Source: an uncultured Clostridia bacterium (lineage in GTDB: Bacteria; Bacillota; Clostridia; Christensenellales; Borkfalkiaceae). From it: DNA of 64,000 bases. Every line of letters begins with the position of its first letter. Within the stretch, counting starts at the first letter, position 1. The DNA lies in assembly GCA_944372575.1 (NCBI GenBank), contig CALVZS010000004.1, forward strand, positions 1 to 64,000, in the 5' to 3' direction. The notes under the pieces are model-generated. The model worked only from the letters and a program-made list of their open reading frames with translations. It did no database searches and was not told the DNA's origin. Positions 34,368 through 44,120 of this stretch are shown one piece after another. Made by a program: the position numbers and the translations under genes.

Positions 34368-35215
34368 CTGAAGGTTTGTTCATCGCGTGCATCGTCATCA
34401 TCTGTGTCGTTGCGCTTTCGCTTGCCGTGTGGCTCATCGTCTCACTGGCCAAGAGCAAGCGCGAGGGCGATGCGGGAAGGATCGTCGTCGTGGACGATAC
34501 GGCGTACGTCCTGGTTCGCGTCGGTGAAAAGGCGGTGCGCGCCGAGCTTGCGCCCCGCGAAGAGGCGGCTCCCGCCCCTGCGCCGGAGCCCGCTCCCGCC
34601 CCCGAACCGCAGCCCGAACCGGAGCCTGCTCCCGCGCCCGTCGCGGAGGCTGTGGCGGAGCCCGAAATAACGGAGACCGATACGGAAGGCATGGTCATGC
34701 TGCGCCGCAACGAGACCGTTCCCTATCCGGAGGCTTACGAGCGCCTCTCTCCCATCGAGCAGCGCTGCGTGGACGAGATCCTCGAGTATGCCGAGTCCAA
34801 GGAGGGCGCCAAGAAGGTCATCAACGACAAGGCAGCCAGCGTGTACTACGGCAAAAAGCTGCTCATCCGCATCCTTCTGCGCCGCGGCAAGATCACGGCG
34901 CGCCTGACCGTGCAGAACAACGATTTCATCGCCTACACGGATAAGGAGGGGCTGAACATCAAGGAGAAGCCCGTCGACGTGCGCGTCGAAGCGCCCGAGA
35001 CCATCGAGCACATCAAGGGCATCATCGACATTACATACAACGACTTCGCGGAGGAGCGCGCCCGCCGCGAGGAGGAGAAGCGCGCCGCCCGCCGCGAGGC
35101 AAGGCGTCTCAAGCGCGAAGCCGAAAAGAGGGCAGAGGAAGAAGCTGCCGCCGCCGGGGAGCAGGCTGCCGCAGAGGCCGCCGCATCCGATGCCGAGCCC
35201 ACCGAACAGGCATAA
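34364..35215 (+). CDS. Membrane protein with acidic Pro-rich linker, SipW-locus accessory
   Basis: A 283-residue protein: one N-terminal membrane segment (about 5-29), a linker of Ala-Pro-Glu repeats (about 68-95), a conserved globular segment (about 115-225, with RLSPIEQRCVDEILEYA and KITARLTVQNNDF) and a charged Arg/Glu/Ala helix to the end. The Glu-rich linker resembles the N-terminal extension of the adjacent peptidase. Its role is unknown; position suggests it helps secretion or assembly of the fibre-like proteins. ATG 34364 overlaps the peptidase stop. Confidence 0.7.
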   Translation: MTEGLFIACIVIICVVALSLAVWLIVSLAKSKREGDAGRIVVVDDTAYVLVRVGEKAVRAELAPREEAAPAPAPEPAPAPEPQPEPEPAPAPVAEAVAEPEITETDTEGMVMLRRNETVPYPEAYERLSPIEQRCVDEILEYAESKEGAKKVINDKAASVYYGKKLLIRILLRRGKITARLTVQNNDFIAYTDKEGLNIKEKPVDVRVEAPETIEHIKGIIDITYNDFAEERARREEEKRAARREARRLKREAEKRAEEEAAAAGEQAAAEAAASDAEPTEQA

Positions 35216-35236
35216 CGCCGGCAAGGAGGCAACCGC

Positions 35237-35896
35237 ATGAAAAAATCGAAAGCCATCATCATCTCCGTGGTGCTGGCGGTGATGAGTTTCATCATCCTCA
35301 TCACGGCATCCGTCGCGCTCTTCTCCGATTCGGTGACCGTCGTCAACTATCTGCAGGCGGGAACGCTGGAGATCGGCCTTGCGCGCACGCAGCTCACGGG
35401 GCGCACGGCGGATGAAAACGGCATTCTGCAGGTCACGACCGATCTCGAGCGCGTCGATCTCACCAACGTGCAGACGGACGATCCCAACGACACCGTGTTC
35501 GATCTCGGCGCGCAGAGCGTGCCGGGCGTCTGGCAGGAGGCAACGCTGGAGATCGAGAACCGCGGAACCGTTGCGTTCGACTACGCCGTCACCTTCTTCT
35601 TTGCCGAAGCGCCCGCGGCGGGGTCTGCGGCGGAGCGGCTGGCGCAGTCGCTGCTCGTCACCGTCACGGATGCGCAGGGCGAAGTGCTCACCGAGGAGGG
35701 AACGACGCTTGCCGACGTCGTCGCGCAGGGCGCCATCCCGCTCGGGTCGATCTCGTCCCCCAATGCAAAGTACACCTTCCGCCTGAAGATCGAGCTTCCG
35801 CTCGCGGAGGACGTCTGGGACACCGGCACGGGGGAGACGATCATGAACGGGGCGCTGTCCTTCAACATCACCGTCACGGCGACCCAGAAGGTATGA
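35237..35896 (+). CDS. TasA/camelysin-like secreted protein A
   Basis: A 219-residue protein with a SipW-type leader: basic KKSK, a hydrophobic stretch, then ITASVALFSDSVTV (about 22-35), whose ALFSD resembles the A-x-FSD cut region of TasA and camelysin. The mature part is a beta-rich domain with QEATLEIENRGTVAFDYAV near residue 105, like the TasA Ig-type fold. A good Shine-Dalgarno (AAGGAGG) precedes ATG 35237. It is a candidate structural subunit released by the SipW peptidase. Confidence 0.78.
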   Translation: MKKSKAIIISVVLAVMSFIILITASVALFSDSVTVVNYLQAGTLEIGLARTQLTGRTADENGILQVTTDLERVDLTNVQTDDPNDTVFDLGAQSVPGVWQEATLEIENRGTVAFDYAVTFFFAEAPAAGSAAERLAQSLLVTVTDAQGEVLTEEGTTLADVVAQGAIPLGSISSPNAKYTFRLKIELPLAEDVWDTGTGETIMNGALSFNITVTATQKV

Positions 35897-35924
35897 CGGT
35901 AAGGGGAATCAGGAGGAAACAGCC

Positions 35925-36584
35925 ATGAAAACGAGAAAAACGGCGCTGCTCACGGCGGGACTCACCATCGCCCTGTGCGCAGCGGTCATCGTCGGATCCA
36001 CCTTTGCGATCTTCGGCGCAAGCACGACGCGCGAGGTGACGGTCACCACGGGCAGCGTGGACGTGTCGGCGCAGTTCGGCGATCTCACACTCTACAGCCT
36101 GACGCCGGAGAGCAGTGAGGCGCAGCCCACGGGCAGCCTCAGCTTCGGCGCGGGCGGAACGGCCGCGCTGGACAGCGCAGGCGGCAGTATCGCGCTCACG
36201 GGCATCGTTCCCGGCGACCGCGCCGAATTCACGCTCACCATTACCAATACAGGTACTTCGGCGGCGCGTTGCCTCATTGTTTATGAGTCGTCCGTCACGG
36301 GCGTGGAGGGTGCGCAGGATGCGCTCAATTACTCCGTAACGGCGGCAGACGATCCCGATTTCAGCTTCGGCAGCTGGAGTGCGGATCCCCTCGCCGCAGG
36401 CGAAAGCATTTCGTTCGTCATCTCGGTGGAGCTGGACAAGTCCGCCGTGCAGGTGACGGACGAGGAGGGCAACGTGCAGACGTTCATCACACAGGCAACG
36501 GTCGCATTTACCGTCTATGCCGGCCAGGCGAACGCTTCCGATGCCGACCTTAACGGCGCGCTCGGCCTCACACCCGCTCCGTAA
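35925..36584 (+). CDS. TasA/camelysin-like secreted protein B
   Basis: A 219-residue protein. Hydrophobic leader residues 8-28 end in VGSTFAIFGAS (23-33), the F-A-x-F site typical of SipW substrates. The mature domain begins TTREVTVTTGSVDVSAQFG, a camelysin-like start, and carries GIVPGDRAEFTLTITNTGT near residue 95. It is the same length as protein A and sits 28 bp after it, so the two may be co-assembled. No enzyme motifs are seen; camelysin-type peptidase activity is not implied. Confidence 0.78.
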   Translation: MKTRKTALLTAGLTIALCAAVIVGSTFAIFGASTTREVTVTTGSVDVSAQFGDLTLYSLTPESSEAQPTGSLSFGAGGTAALDSAGGSIALTGIVPGDRAEFTLTITNTGTSAARCLIVYESSVTGVEGAQDALNYSVTAADDPDFSFGSWSADPLAAGESISFVISVELDKSAVQVTDEEGNVQTFITQATVAFTVYAGQANASDADLNGALGLTPAP

Positions 36585-36641
36585 GCGGGACGTCCGGGCG
36601 TTCTGTTTTAAGGATGGAAAAATGAAATAAGGAGATAGAAG

Positions 36642-38396
36642 ATGATGCAAAACGGTAAAAGAACTGGCAGCAGAGCAATTCTTATGTCGGTGCTGATCGC
36701 GTTTCTCGCGCTTGCATTGATCCTGGGCGCAACGTTCGCCCTGTTCACGGCAAGAAGAGAGTATGAGATCGGCGTCAATACCGGTAAGATCGACGTGGAG
36801 GGGACGCTCACGCTGACGGAAGCCTGGTCGGAGAGCCAGGACGGCGATCGCGTGACGGTCGAGGCGAATGGCGCAACCTCCGTTACGGTCGACCAGCTGG
36901 GCGTTGTCACGGTGAACGGCAGCTCGATCACGTTCAGCAATATGTCGCTGGGCGACGGCGCTGCATTCACGCTGGACATCATCAATGCAAGCACAGTGAA
37001 TATGCAGTATTCCGTCGCCGTCTATGCATCGGCGGATGCCGGCCAGACCCTTCGCGACAATCTGCTCGTGAGCGTGGGGAACAGCGATCTTTCGCTCTCG
37101 GAGCGCGCGGTCTATCTGCAGCCCTGGACGAAGGCCGAACCGGATGAGACGCAGCTTTCCGCGCTCAACTTCGAGATCTCTCTTCCCTGGAGCGCCCTTG
37201 CGGCATTCGAGGGACAGGATGTGCAGTCCGTTACGCTGACGATCGTCCTCGAGGCGGTGCAGGCGAATGCACAGACGGCAGACGTTTCGGCAACCGTCGA
37301 CAACGCCGCCGACCTGCAGAACGCGCTCAACGCGGCACAGCCCGGCGATGAAGTGCAGATCGCGCTCGGCGGAGACGTCGCCCTCGCAGGCGCGCAGTTC
37401 GTCGTTCCCGAAGGCACTTCCGTCATCGTAGACGGAAACGGGCAGACCATCACCTCCACGTCGCGTACTTTCTTCAACAACGCGGGAGCGGACGGCATTA
37501 CGCTGGACGGCGTCGGCAAAGATGCGCAGATCGTCATTCGCAATGTGGACTTTGTCGGCCCCGGCGGTACGGGCTTTGCGGTCATTCTCGGCCCGAGAGA
37601 CATCGGCAATGCCGAAGTCATCATCGAGGACTGCACCTTCACCAATATGTGGAGCGCGGTCTATTGCACGGCAACGGACAACGCCTCCGTCAATATCACC
37701 ATCACGGACTGCACCTATACAAATACGCCAAACGGCTATTCCATTGACCGCGCATGGCTCACCGATCCCGCTTCCTTCACCGAGAACGTGACGTTCACGG
37801 GCAACAGCGGATATGACAAGGTGGAAGAGTTCGGGCTCGATGAAATTATCGAAGATGTGGCAGATGTCAGCGCTCTGGAAAATGCGATCGCGCAGGCGGC
37901 AGAGGGGAGAGATATTCAGATCGATCTCACCGCGAACGCCGGGATCGAACTCGGAAGCGGCATGATCGCGCTTCCCGAAAATGCCGGCACCATCACCATC
38001 AACGGCAACGGTGCGACCATCTCCGCCGATACGCAGTATTTCTTCAACAGCAAGCCCTCTCTCAATAACGACGGACTGGGTAAGGACGCCGTTCTCATCA
38101 TCCGTAACGTGAACTTTGTCGGTGCAGGCGGCGGCTATGTCGCGGTCATCGGGCCGACCGAAGTGGGCCACACGCAGGTGACGCTGGAAAACTGCTCGTT
38201 TATGAATATGTACTGCGCGGTGTATGCCGGACAGATGGAGGCGGGCGCCGTTCTCGACCTCACCATCAGAAACTGTACATATACGAATACGCAGTACGGC
38301 TACTCCGTTTACAAGGGCTATGCGGACTATGCAAGCGTGAAGGTCAATGTCGTCTTTGAGGGCAATCAGGGCGTCACGGATGTAGATGAGTTCTGA
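36642..38396 (+). CDS. TasA-like protein C with two beta-helix repeats
   Basis: A 584-residue protein. A SipW-type leader (GATFALFTARREYEIGVNTG, about 29-48) opens a TasA-like domain to about residue 215. Two tandem repeats of about 180 residues follow (about 220-400 and 404-584). Each has an Asn-rich right-handed beta-helix look (IRNVDFVG then EDCTFTNM; IRNVNFVG then ENCSFMNM) and ends in CTYTNT. The C-terminus has no LPxTG or membrane anchor, so attachment must come through the TasA-like part. Beta-helix domains commonly bind glycans or present adhesive faces. Confidence 0.75.
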   Translation: MMQNGKRTGSRAILMSVLIAFLALALILGATFALFTARREYEIGVNTGKIDVEGTLTLTEAWSESQDGDRVTVEANGATSVTVDQLGVVTVNGSSITFSNMSLGDGAAFTLDIINASTVNMQYSVAVYASADAGQTLRDNLLVSVGNSDLSLSERAVYLQPWTKAEPDETQLSALNFEISLPWSALAAFEGQDVQSVTLTIVLEAVQANAQTADVSATVDNAADLQNALNAAQPGDEVQIALGGDVALAGAQFVVPEGTSVIVDGNGQTITSTSRTFFNNAGADGITLDGVGKDAQIVIRNVDFVGPGGTGFAVILGPRDIGNAEVIIEDCTFTNMWSAVYCTATDNASVNITITDCTYTNTPNGYSIDRAWLTDPASFTENVTFTGNSGYDKVEEFGLDEIIEDVADVSALENAIAQAAEGRDIQIDLTANAGIELGSGMIALPENAGTITINGNGATISADTQYFFNSKPSLNNDGLGKDAVLIIRNVNFVGAGGGYVAVIGPTEVGHTQVTLENCSFMNMYCAVYAGQMEAGAVLDLTIRNCTYTNTQYGYSVYKGYADYASVKVNVVFEGNQGVTDVDEF

Positions 38397-38446
38397 TACG
38401 CCGTAAATTTCGCAGAACAATAAAATATAACCGGCATCATGCCGAT

Positions 38447-38535
38447 CCGCCCGCAGGCAATGCGGGCGGTATTCTGGGCGGCGGGCGCGCACGAGCGCCT
38501 TCCCCCGTCCAACAACAATCTGAAAGGAGAAAGGT
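38447..38535 (+). promoter_or_regulatory. Conserved hairpin leader of the 38536 gene
   Basis: A 9-bp hairpin, CCGCCCGCA (38447-38455), GGCAA loop, TGCGGGCGG (38461-38469), is followed by sequence nearly identical to the leader of the next gene (40840-40930). No T-run follows it, so it is not a plain terminator. It may stabilise mRNA or bind a regulator. Confidence 0.5.
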
Positions 38536-40809
38536 ATGAAAGGAAAGACAAAGTCGCTCGTTTTGTCCGCGCTGGCAGTCGGATGCAGCGCGGCGCTCAT
38601 CGCAGGGGCCACGTTTGCGGCATTTACCAGTTCGGAGGAATACAGCTTCCTTGTGCAGAGCGGGGACGTGCGCGTCTCCACCTCGCTCGATCTTGTGTCC
38701 ATGTCCTATGCGGCGGAGGGTGAAACGCAGGCCGTCGTCGTGGCGGATGAGGATGCGGACAACGCCGTCACGCTGGACAACGGGCTGGGCAGCGCTTCCG
38801 TCACGCCGCCGGCGCAGGCGGAGGCCGTCGCATCGGTCAGCCTGCTGCTTGCGCAGGGAACGCAGGCGAACTTCACGCTCACGGTTTCCAATGCCAGCAC
38901 GGTCTCCGTCAAGTATATCGCTTACTTTTCCATGGATACCGATATGTCCTCCTACACCGTCAACGGGGAGAGCATGGAGGGCGGCGCCTTCATCCTCACA
39001 CAAAGCGGCGGGCAAAGGGGATGGACGGATCTCGGCACTTCCGCAGAACCTGTCACGCTCGATTTCAGCATTGCCCTGCCGTGGGGCGCGCAGCCTCCCG
39101 CAGGGGCGGGCAGCATGTCGCTCATCGTGCGCGCCGTGCAGTCCAATGCACTGGGAACGATCTCTTCGGGGGGGGGTACTTTTGAGACGCTGACGGATGC
39201 CATGCTCTCCGCTCCGGACGGGGGAGTTGTGCGCATCGATCCCGGCGTGTCCGTGCAGTGGCCCACGGCGGAGGAGCTGGCTGCCCTCGGCGGCAAATCG
39301 CTCACCATAGCCGGCGCCGGCACGGAGAACACCGTATTCACGGCGGCGGACGGCGAACCGTTCGTCATCCCGGACAATGTCACCGTGCGTGCGGTCTCCT
39401 TTGAAGGAGACGTCGAGACGGAAGGCAGAGCTGCCCTGACGGACGTTTGCGTCGCGGGCGGCGTCACCGCCACGGCGGGGACGCTTGCGCTGAGCGGGTG
39501 CGAACTGACCAATGAAGCGGGGGCTGCCCTCACGGTCGCAGAAGGGGCGGCGGTCACGGCGGAGGATGCCTCGGTGACGGCGACGGGCGGACACGCAATT
39601 TCCAACAGCGGCACGCTGACGGTCGGCGGCGAGAGCGTGGTGGACTGCCTGTCCCACGCAAGGGCGGCGCTCTTCAATGACTATACGGGCGTTGCAACGC
39701 TCAACGGCGGCTCCTTCCTGCGCTCCATGGAGAACGGCTCCAATGCCGAGAACAGCGGCGGCAACAGCTTCTACAACATTCAGAACTACGGCACGATGAC
39801 CATTAACGAGGGCGTCACCGTCATGCAGAACGGCGCCTTTTCGAGCATGATCGAGAACGGCCACTATGACGGAAGGGTGAACACCTCCAAGCAGGAGGCG
39901 GTCATGGTCATCAACGGCGGCACCTTCTCGGGCGGTCTCAACACGATCAAGAACGATGACTGGGGCATCCTCACCATCAACGGCGGCACCTTCAGCAATC
40001 AGACGCAGTCTGCGGTCATGAACTACAACGTCCTCACTGTCAACGGCGGCGAATTCCGCGTGGACAGTTCGGCGGATGCGGTGTTCCTCAATACCTTCCT
40101 GGATGAAGAGATGGATCAGGGCATCCTGACCATCAATAAGATCGATGTGTATGAGGGGAGCGTGCTCATCGCGGCAAACGGCTCCAACGCCGGCACCATC
40201 ACCGCCTGCACGGAGGATGTCCTTGTCGCGGCGCTGCAAACGCGGACTGCCGCGGGGGGCGCTGCCGCCAAGGCGGTCATCCTCGGCGCGGACATGGATC
40301 TCACGCAGGGGGTCGCCCTCACCGCCGGGAGCGTGGCGCTTGACCTCAACGGCAAGACGCTCACATTCGACGGAGCGGGCATCATCGATCTGTATGAGAG
40401 TGCGTCCATGACCGTTTCGGGCAATGGGACGATCGATCAGCGCATGACCTCCGAACTCGGCTACCTGTTCCGGCTGGGCGGAAATTCCGCGCTCACGGTC
40501 AACGGCGGCACCTACGTTGCCGGGCTGACGGTGATTCAGGCGGGCGGCGAGGCGCAGGTATCCGTTACAGGCGGTACGTTCTCGGCGCTAGTGGGTTGGA
40601 ACAATACCTATTGGCTCCTCAACCTCATCGATAACAGCGGGGCGCAGATCATTGTCACGGGCGGCACGTTCGTGAATTTCGATCCCTCTCAAAGCCAGAC
40701 GGAAAACCCCGAAGCCAACTTCGTGGCGGACGGATATACCGTCACGCAAGGGACGGACGGGGACGGCAACCCGACCTATACGGTCGTGCTCGAGGCGGTG
40801 CAGCCCTGA
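38536..40809 (+). CDS. TasA-like protein D with beta-helix domain
   Basis: A 757-residue protein. The leader has a Gly/Ala-rich hydrophobic core and a SipW-type end GATFAAFTSSEEYSF (about 24-38). A TasA-like domain extends to about residue 215. The remainder (about 225-757) is a right-handed beta-helix built from short NGGTF-type turns (VINGGTFSGG, TINGGTFSNQ, TVNGGEFRVD, TVNGGTYVAG). It shares its start and its hairpin leader with the gene at 40931, so the two are recent paralogues. No anchor motif is visible. GAAAGGAGAAAGG precedes ATG 38536. Confidence 0.75.
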   Translation: MKGKTKSLVLSALAVGCSAALIAGATFAAFTSSEEYSFLVQSGDVRVSTSLDLVSMSYAAEGETQAVVVADEDADNAVTLDNGLGSASVTPPAQAEAVASVSLLLAQGTQANFTLTVSNASTVSVKYIAYFSMDTDMSSYTVNGESMEGGAFILTQSGGQRGWTDLGTSAEPVTLDFSIALPWGAQPPAGAGSMSLIVRAVQSNALGTISSGGGTFETLTDAMLSAPDGGVVRIDPGVSVQWPTAEELAALGGKSLTIAGAGTENTVFTAADGEPFVIPDNVTVRAVSFEGDVETEGRAALTDVCVAGGVTATAGTLALSGCELTNEAGAALTVAEGAAVTAEDASVTATGGHAISNSGTLTVGGESVVDCLSHARAALFNDYTGVATLNGGSFLRSMENGSNAENSGGNSFYNIQNYGTMTINEGVTVMQNGAFSSMIENGHYDGRVNTSKQEAVMVINGGTFSGGLNTIKNDDWGILTINGGTFSNQTQSAVMNYNVLTVNGGEFRVDSSADAVFLNTFLDEEMDQGILTINKIDVYEGSVLIAANGSNAGTITACTEDVLVAALQTRTAAGGAAAKAVILGADMDLTQGVALTAGSVALDLNGKTLTFDGAGIIDLYESASMTVSGNGTIDQRMTSELGYLFRLGGNSALTVNGGTYVAGLTVIQAGGEAQVSVTGGTFSALVGWNNTYWLLNLIDNSGAQIIVTGGTFVNFDPSQSQTENPEANFVADGYTVTQGTDGDGNPTYTVVLEAVQP

Positions 40810-40839
40810 CGCGGCATAGCGGCAAATCGGCTTTCATTT

Positions 40840-40930
40840 CCCGCCCGCAGGCAATGCGGGCGGGCATACCGGGCGGCGGGCGCGCAGGAGCGCCTGCCCC
40901 CGACCAGATGCAATCTGAAAGGAGAAGAGT
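40840..40930 (+). promoter_or_regulatory. Conserved hairpin leader of the 40931 gene
   Basis: CCCGCCCGCA (40840-40849), GGCAA loop, TGCGGGCGGG (40855-40864), then sequence closely matching 38470-38535, including the Shine-Dalgarno region. The leader was duplicated along with the gene. Confidence 0.5.
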
Positions 40931-43903
40931 ATGAAAGGAAAGACAAGATCGATCGTATTGTCCGCACTGGCAATCGGGTGCAGTGCGGCGCTCATCGCAG
41001 GGGCAACGCTTGCGGCGTTCTCTTCGTCCGACGAATACAGCTTTCTCATTCAGGGCGCGGACGTGAACGTCACGTCGTCGCTCGATCTCGTGTCCATGTC
41101 CTATGCGGCGGAGGCGACGCCGCAGGACGTGACATTGGTCACCGATAACGGGGCAGGGGATGCCGACAGCGCGGAAAACGCCATCACATTGGACAACGGA
41201 CTGGGCAACGCCTCCGTCACGGCGTCCGCGCAGGAGGGCGCCGCCGCGTCGGTCAGCCTGCTGCTCGGAAGGGGCGTGAGTGCCGAGTTTGCACTCACGC
41301 TGGAAAATGCGAGCAACGTCTCCATAAAATACATCGCTTATCTTGTGGCGGAGAGCGGCGCGGCGTACACCGTCGACGGCAGCGCGATCGAAAACGGCAC
41401 GCGCATTCTGACGTCGGACGCGGAAGGTCAGCCGGGCTGGGCGCAGGCGGCAACGCAGACCGGGACGGTCACGCTGGATTTCAGCATTGCGCTGCCGTGG
41501 AGCGCGGCGGAGGATGCCTCCTCCCCGACGGAGATGACGCTCATCGTGCGCGCCGTGCAGTCCAACGCCGAAGGGACGATCGGGGAAACGGTCACGATCG
41601 AAGCGACGGGTGATGCCGCCGCAAACGGTGCCGCACTGGAGGCGGCGATCAGTCAGGCGGTCGGCCCCACGGTCATTTCCCTCGGAGCGGGGGAATATCA
41701 GCTCTCCGGTGCGCTGGAGATCCCTGCGGGGATCAGCCTCTTCGGAGCGCAAAAGGGGATGACCGCGGCCGAATGGGCAAAGGATCCGGACGCGGCAAAG
41801 ACAATCATCACTGCGCCCGAGGGCGCTTCCGAGATCCTCAAGATCTCCCAGGGGGAGGGGGAGACGATCTCCGACGTTGTGATCGACGGCGTCCTTGTGG
41901 ACGGCGGGAACAGGAGCGTCAAGGGCATTTTGGTGCAGAAAACGGCAGGGGAGCCGCTGAGCGGGATCGTGATCCGGAACTCTGCGTTTACAAGCTGCTG
42001 GAATGACGGCATCAACGTCAACAATACGAACGGCGCCGTGATCGAAGGGAACTATGTCGAGGGTATCTACGACAATGCGATCAATCTGGAGGGATATGAC
42101 AACGCCGTCGGCGTGACGGCCTATATCCGCAACAATGTGATCGAAAACGTCGGCGAAAACAACGGCACGGAGAACGGTGCGATCCGTGTGACGGAGGGCG
42201 CCGGAGACGTGGTCGTCTCCGGGAACACCATCACCAATGTCGCCTCCCACAGTCAGAATGAGACAAGTATCGATATGGGAGAGTCCGCGATCGTGATCGA
42301 AAAGGTCTTTGAAGGCGGCGTCATCGTGGTCGAAGACAATGAGATCTCCAATGCACAGCAGGGGATCGCCGTCTATAAATTCTCGGCGACGGCGCAGACT
42401 GACCGCGTGATCATCCGCAACAATGTTTTGACCGACTGCGGCTTTTTTGCCATTGCAACAAGTACGCTGAATTATGATAAATTTGCGGAAACCGCAGTTG
42501 TGGAGATCACGGGAAACACCTATTCGGGGAGTCAGCCTACGAAGGGGATCGTCTATCTGGAGACCGTCAACAAATATGATGAAGTTACGGCCGGCTGGAA
42601 GGTGATCGTCGACGGGGCGGAATATACCGATGAAATGACGATCGTCGGAACGGCGGCAGACCTGCTTGCGTTTGCAGGGAGCGTCAATGCAGGCAATACT
42701 TTCTCCGGCGAGACGGTGGCGCTTGTCAATGACATCGACCTTTCGGGAACGGCGTGAACGCCCATCGGAACATATTATGTCGCAACCAATACCGGGAATG
42801 CGTTCAGCGGGACATTGGAAGGAAACGGCAAAACGATCAGCGGGCTGCAGCGCTCGGCTGCGGATTCGGTGGATTACTTTGGCGGACTGTTTACCTATCT
42901 GCAGGGTGCGACCGTCCGGAATCTGACTGTCTCTGCCTCGATCATCACGACGGGCTGGGCGGGTATCCTTGCAAGCCGCGTGAACAACTCTACGATCACC
43001 GGCGTGGCCACGCAGGGGAGCATCGAAGGGAGCGGGGCTTCCGCATCTGTCGCCGGTCTGTGCGAATACCTCTATCAATCCAAGGTTGAGGAATGCACGA
43101 ATGCGGCAACAGTAAAAAATCAGGGCGGATCGGAAGATGTCAGCCTCTATGCAGCCGGGATCGCCTGCGAAGTCAACGGTTCGACGATCACGGATTGCAA
43201 CAACAGCGGCTCGATCACGGCTGAGGCGGGCGCTGCGGTGTATGCTTATATCGGCGGTATCGCCGCTTATATCAAAAACGGTTCGTCTGTCAGCGGGTGC
43301 AAAAATTTTGCAGCGGTGCAGGTGACGGCCGGGGCGTACTGTGAAGTCGGCGGCATCATCGGAAACGTATACTTTGAGGATGCGGGAGCCATGACTGTCT
43401 CTGGGAATATCAATGAAGGCGATGTGTCCGGTACGGCGAACGACGTGTATATCGGCGGAATTGCCGGGACGGTCTATGCCGCAAGAGAAGCATATGATGA
43501 AAACAAGGAGTTTATCGGATACATTTCGAACGAAGTGACCGTATCCGGCAACGAAAACAGCGGCGATGTTACCATGTCGCCCTCCGCAGATGGGTCGGCT
43601 GACGAGGGCAATCGTCCCGCTGCCGGCGGCGTGATCGGCTGGGTGTCGACGATGGGCGGTTTCACGCAGAGTAATAATTCTTCCAGCGGGGACGTTACGA
43701 ATTCATCCGTTCGGGGCGTGACGAATGAGATCGTCGGTGAAACGGTCACGGTATCAAATGCCGGCGGCGTGATCGGCTGGGTGTCGACGATGGGCGGTTT
43801 CACGCAGAGTAATAATTCTTCCAGCGGGGACGTTACGAATTCATCCGTTCGGGGCGTGACGAATGAGATCGTCGGTGAAACGGTCACGGTATCAAATTCA
43901 TAA
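40931..43903 (+). pseudogene. TasA-like protein E, beta-helix, split by an in-frame TGA
   Basis: Reading through gives about 990 residues. It has a SipW-type leader (GATLAAFSSSDEYSF, about 24-38), a TasA-like domain to about 215, a beta-helix (about 235-600), and a C-terminal GLUG-like repeat region (GGLFTYL, GGIAAYI and similar). The stop at 42755-42757 falls inside NDIDLSGTA-TPIGT, a phrase where related proteins usually have Trp; one base change (TGG to TGA) explains it. Coding continues in the same frame to 43903. TGA ends neighbouring genes here, so recoding is unlikely. The first 608 residues could still be made and secreted. Confidence 0.75.
43621..43896. repeat. Exact 138-bp tandem duplication in the SipW locus
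   Basis: Two identical copies (43621-43758 and 43759-43896), each coding 46 residues (AGGVIGWVSTMGGFTQSNNS and on to GETVTVSN). Perfect identity marks a recent event. The in-frame length means repeat number could vary without breaking the frame. Confidence 0.9.
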
Positions 43904-43908
43904 AGCAA

Positions 43909-43944
43909 AACAACCGGAAGGGCTCTCTCTTCCGGTTGTTTTTT
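43909..43944 (+). terminator. Terminator of the SipW-TasA-like locus
   Basis: A 12-bp stem, AACAACCGGAAG (43909-43920) with CTTCCGGTTGTT (43929-43940), ending in a T-run to 43944. Confidence 0.85.
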
Positions 43945-44120
43945 ACTATACGGCAGAAGCGGCGTACAATCGGTGCGCATATCCGGAACAAGTAAAATAA
44001 CGGCGCGGACTCCGGCGCCTCCTCATGGAAAGGGAGGGCCGGCGGAGAGACTGCGCAATGCGGCGGGGCGTGTCCGGCGGGGGTTGCCTTGCGGGTACAA
44101 TCCCGTCGGTTTTTGAAGTG

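Noticed and set aside
35874..38702. 942-codon minus-strand frame across the TasA-like genes
   Set aside because: Crosses several genes with strong start signals on the plus strand; no homology.
42754..42760. TGA read as Trp or selenocysteine
   Set aside because: TGA is a normal stop in neighbouring genes, no selenocysteine element was seen, and the site is a surface-repeat phrase; a point mutation is simpler.
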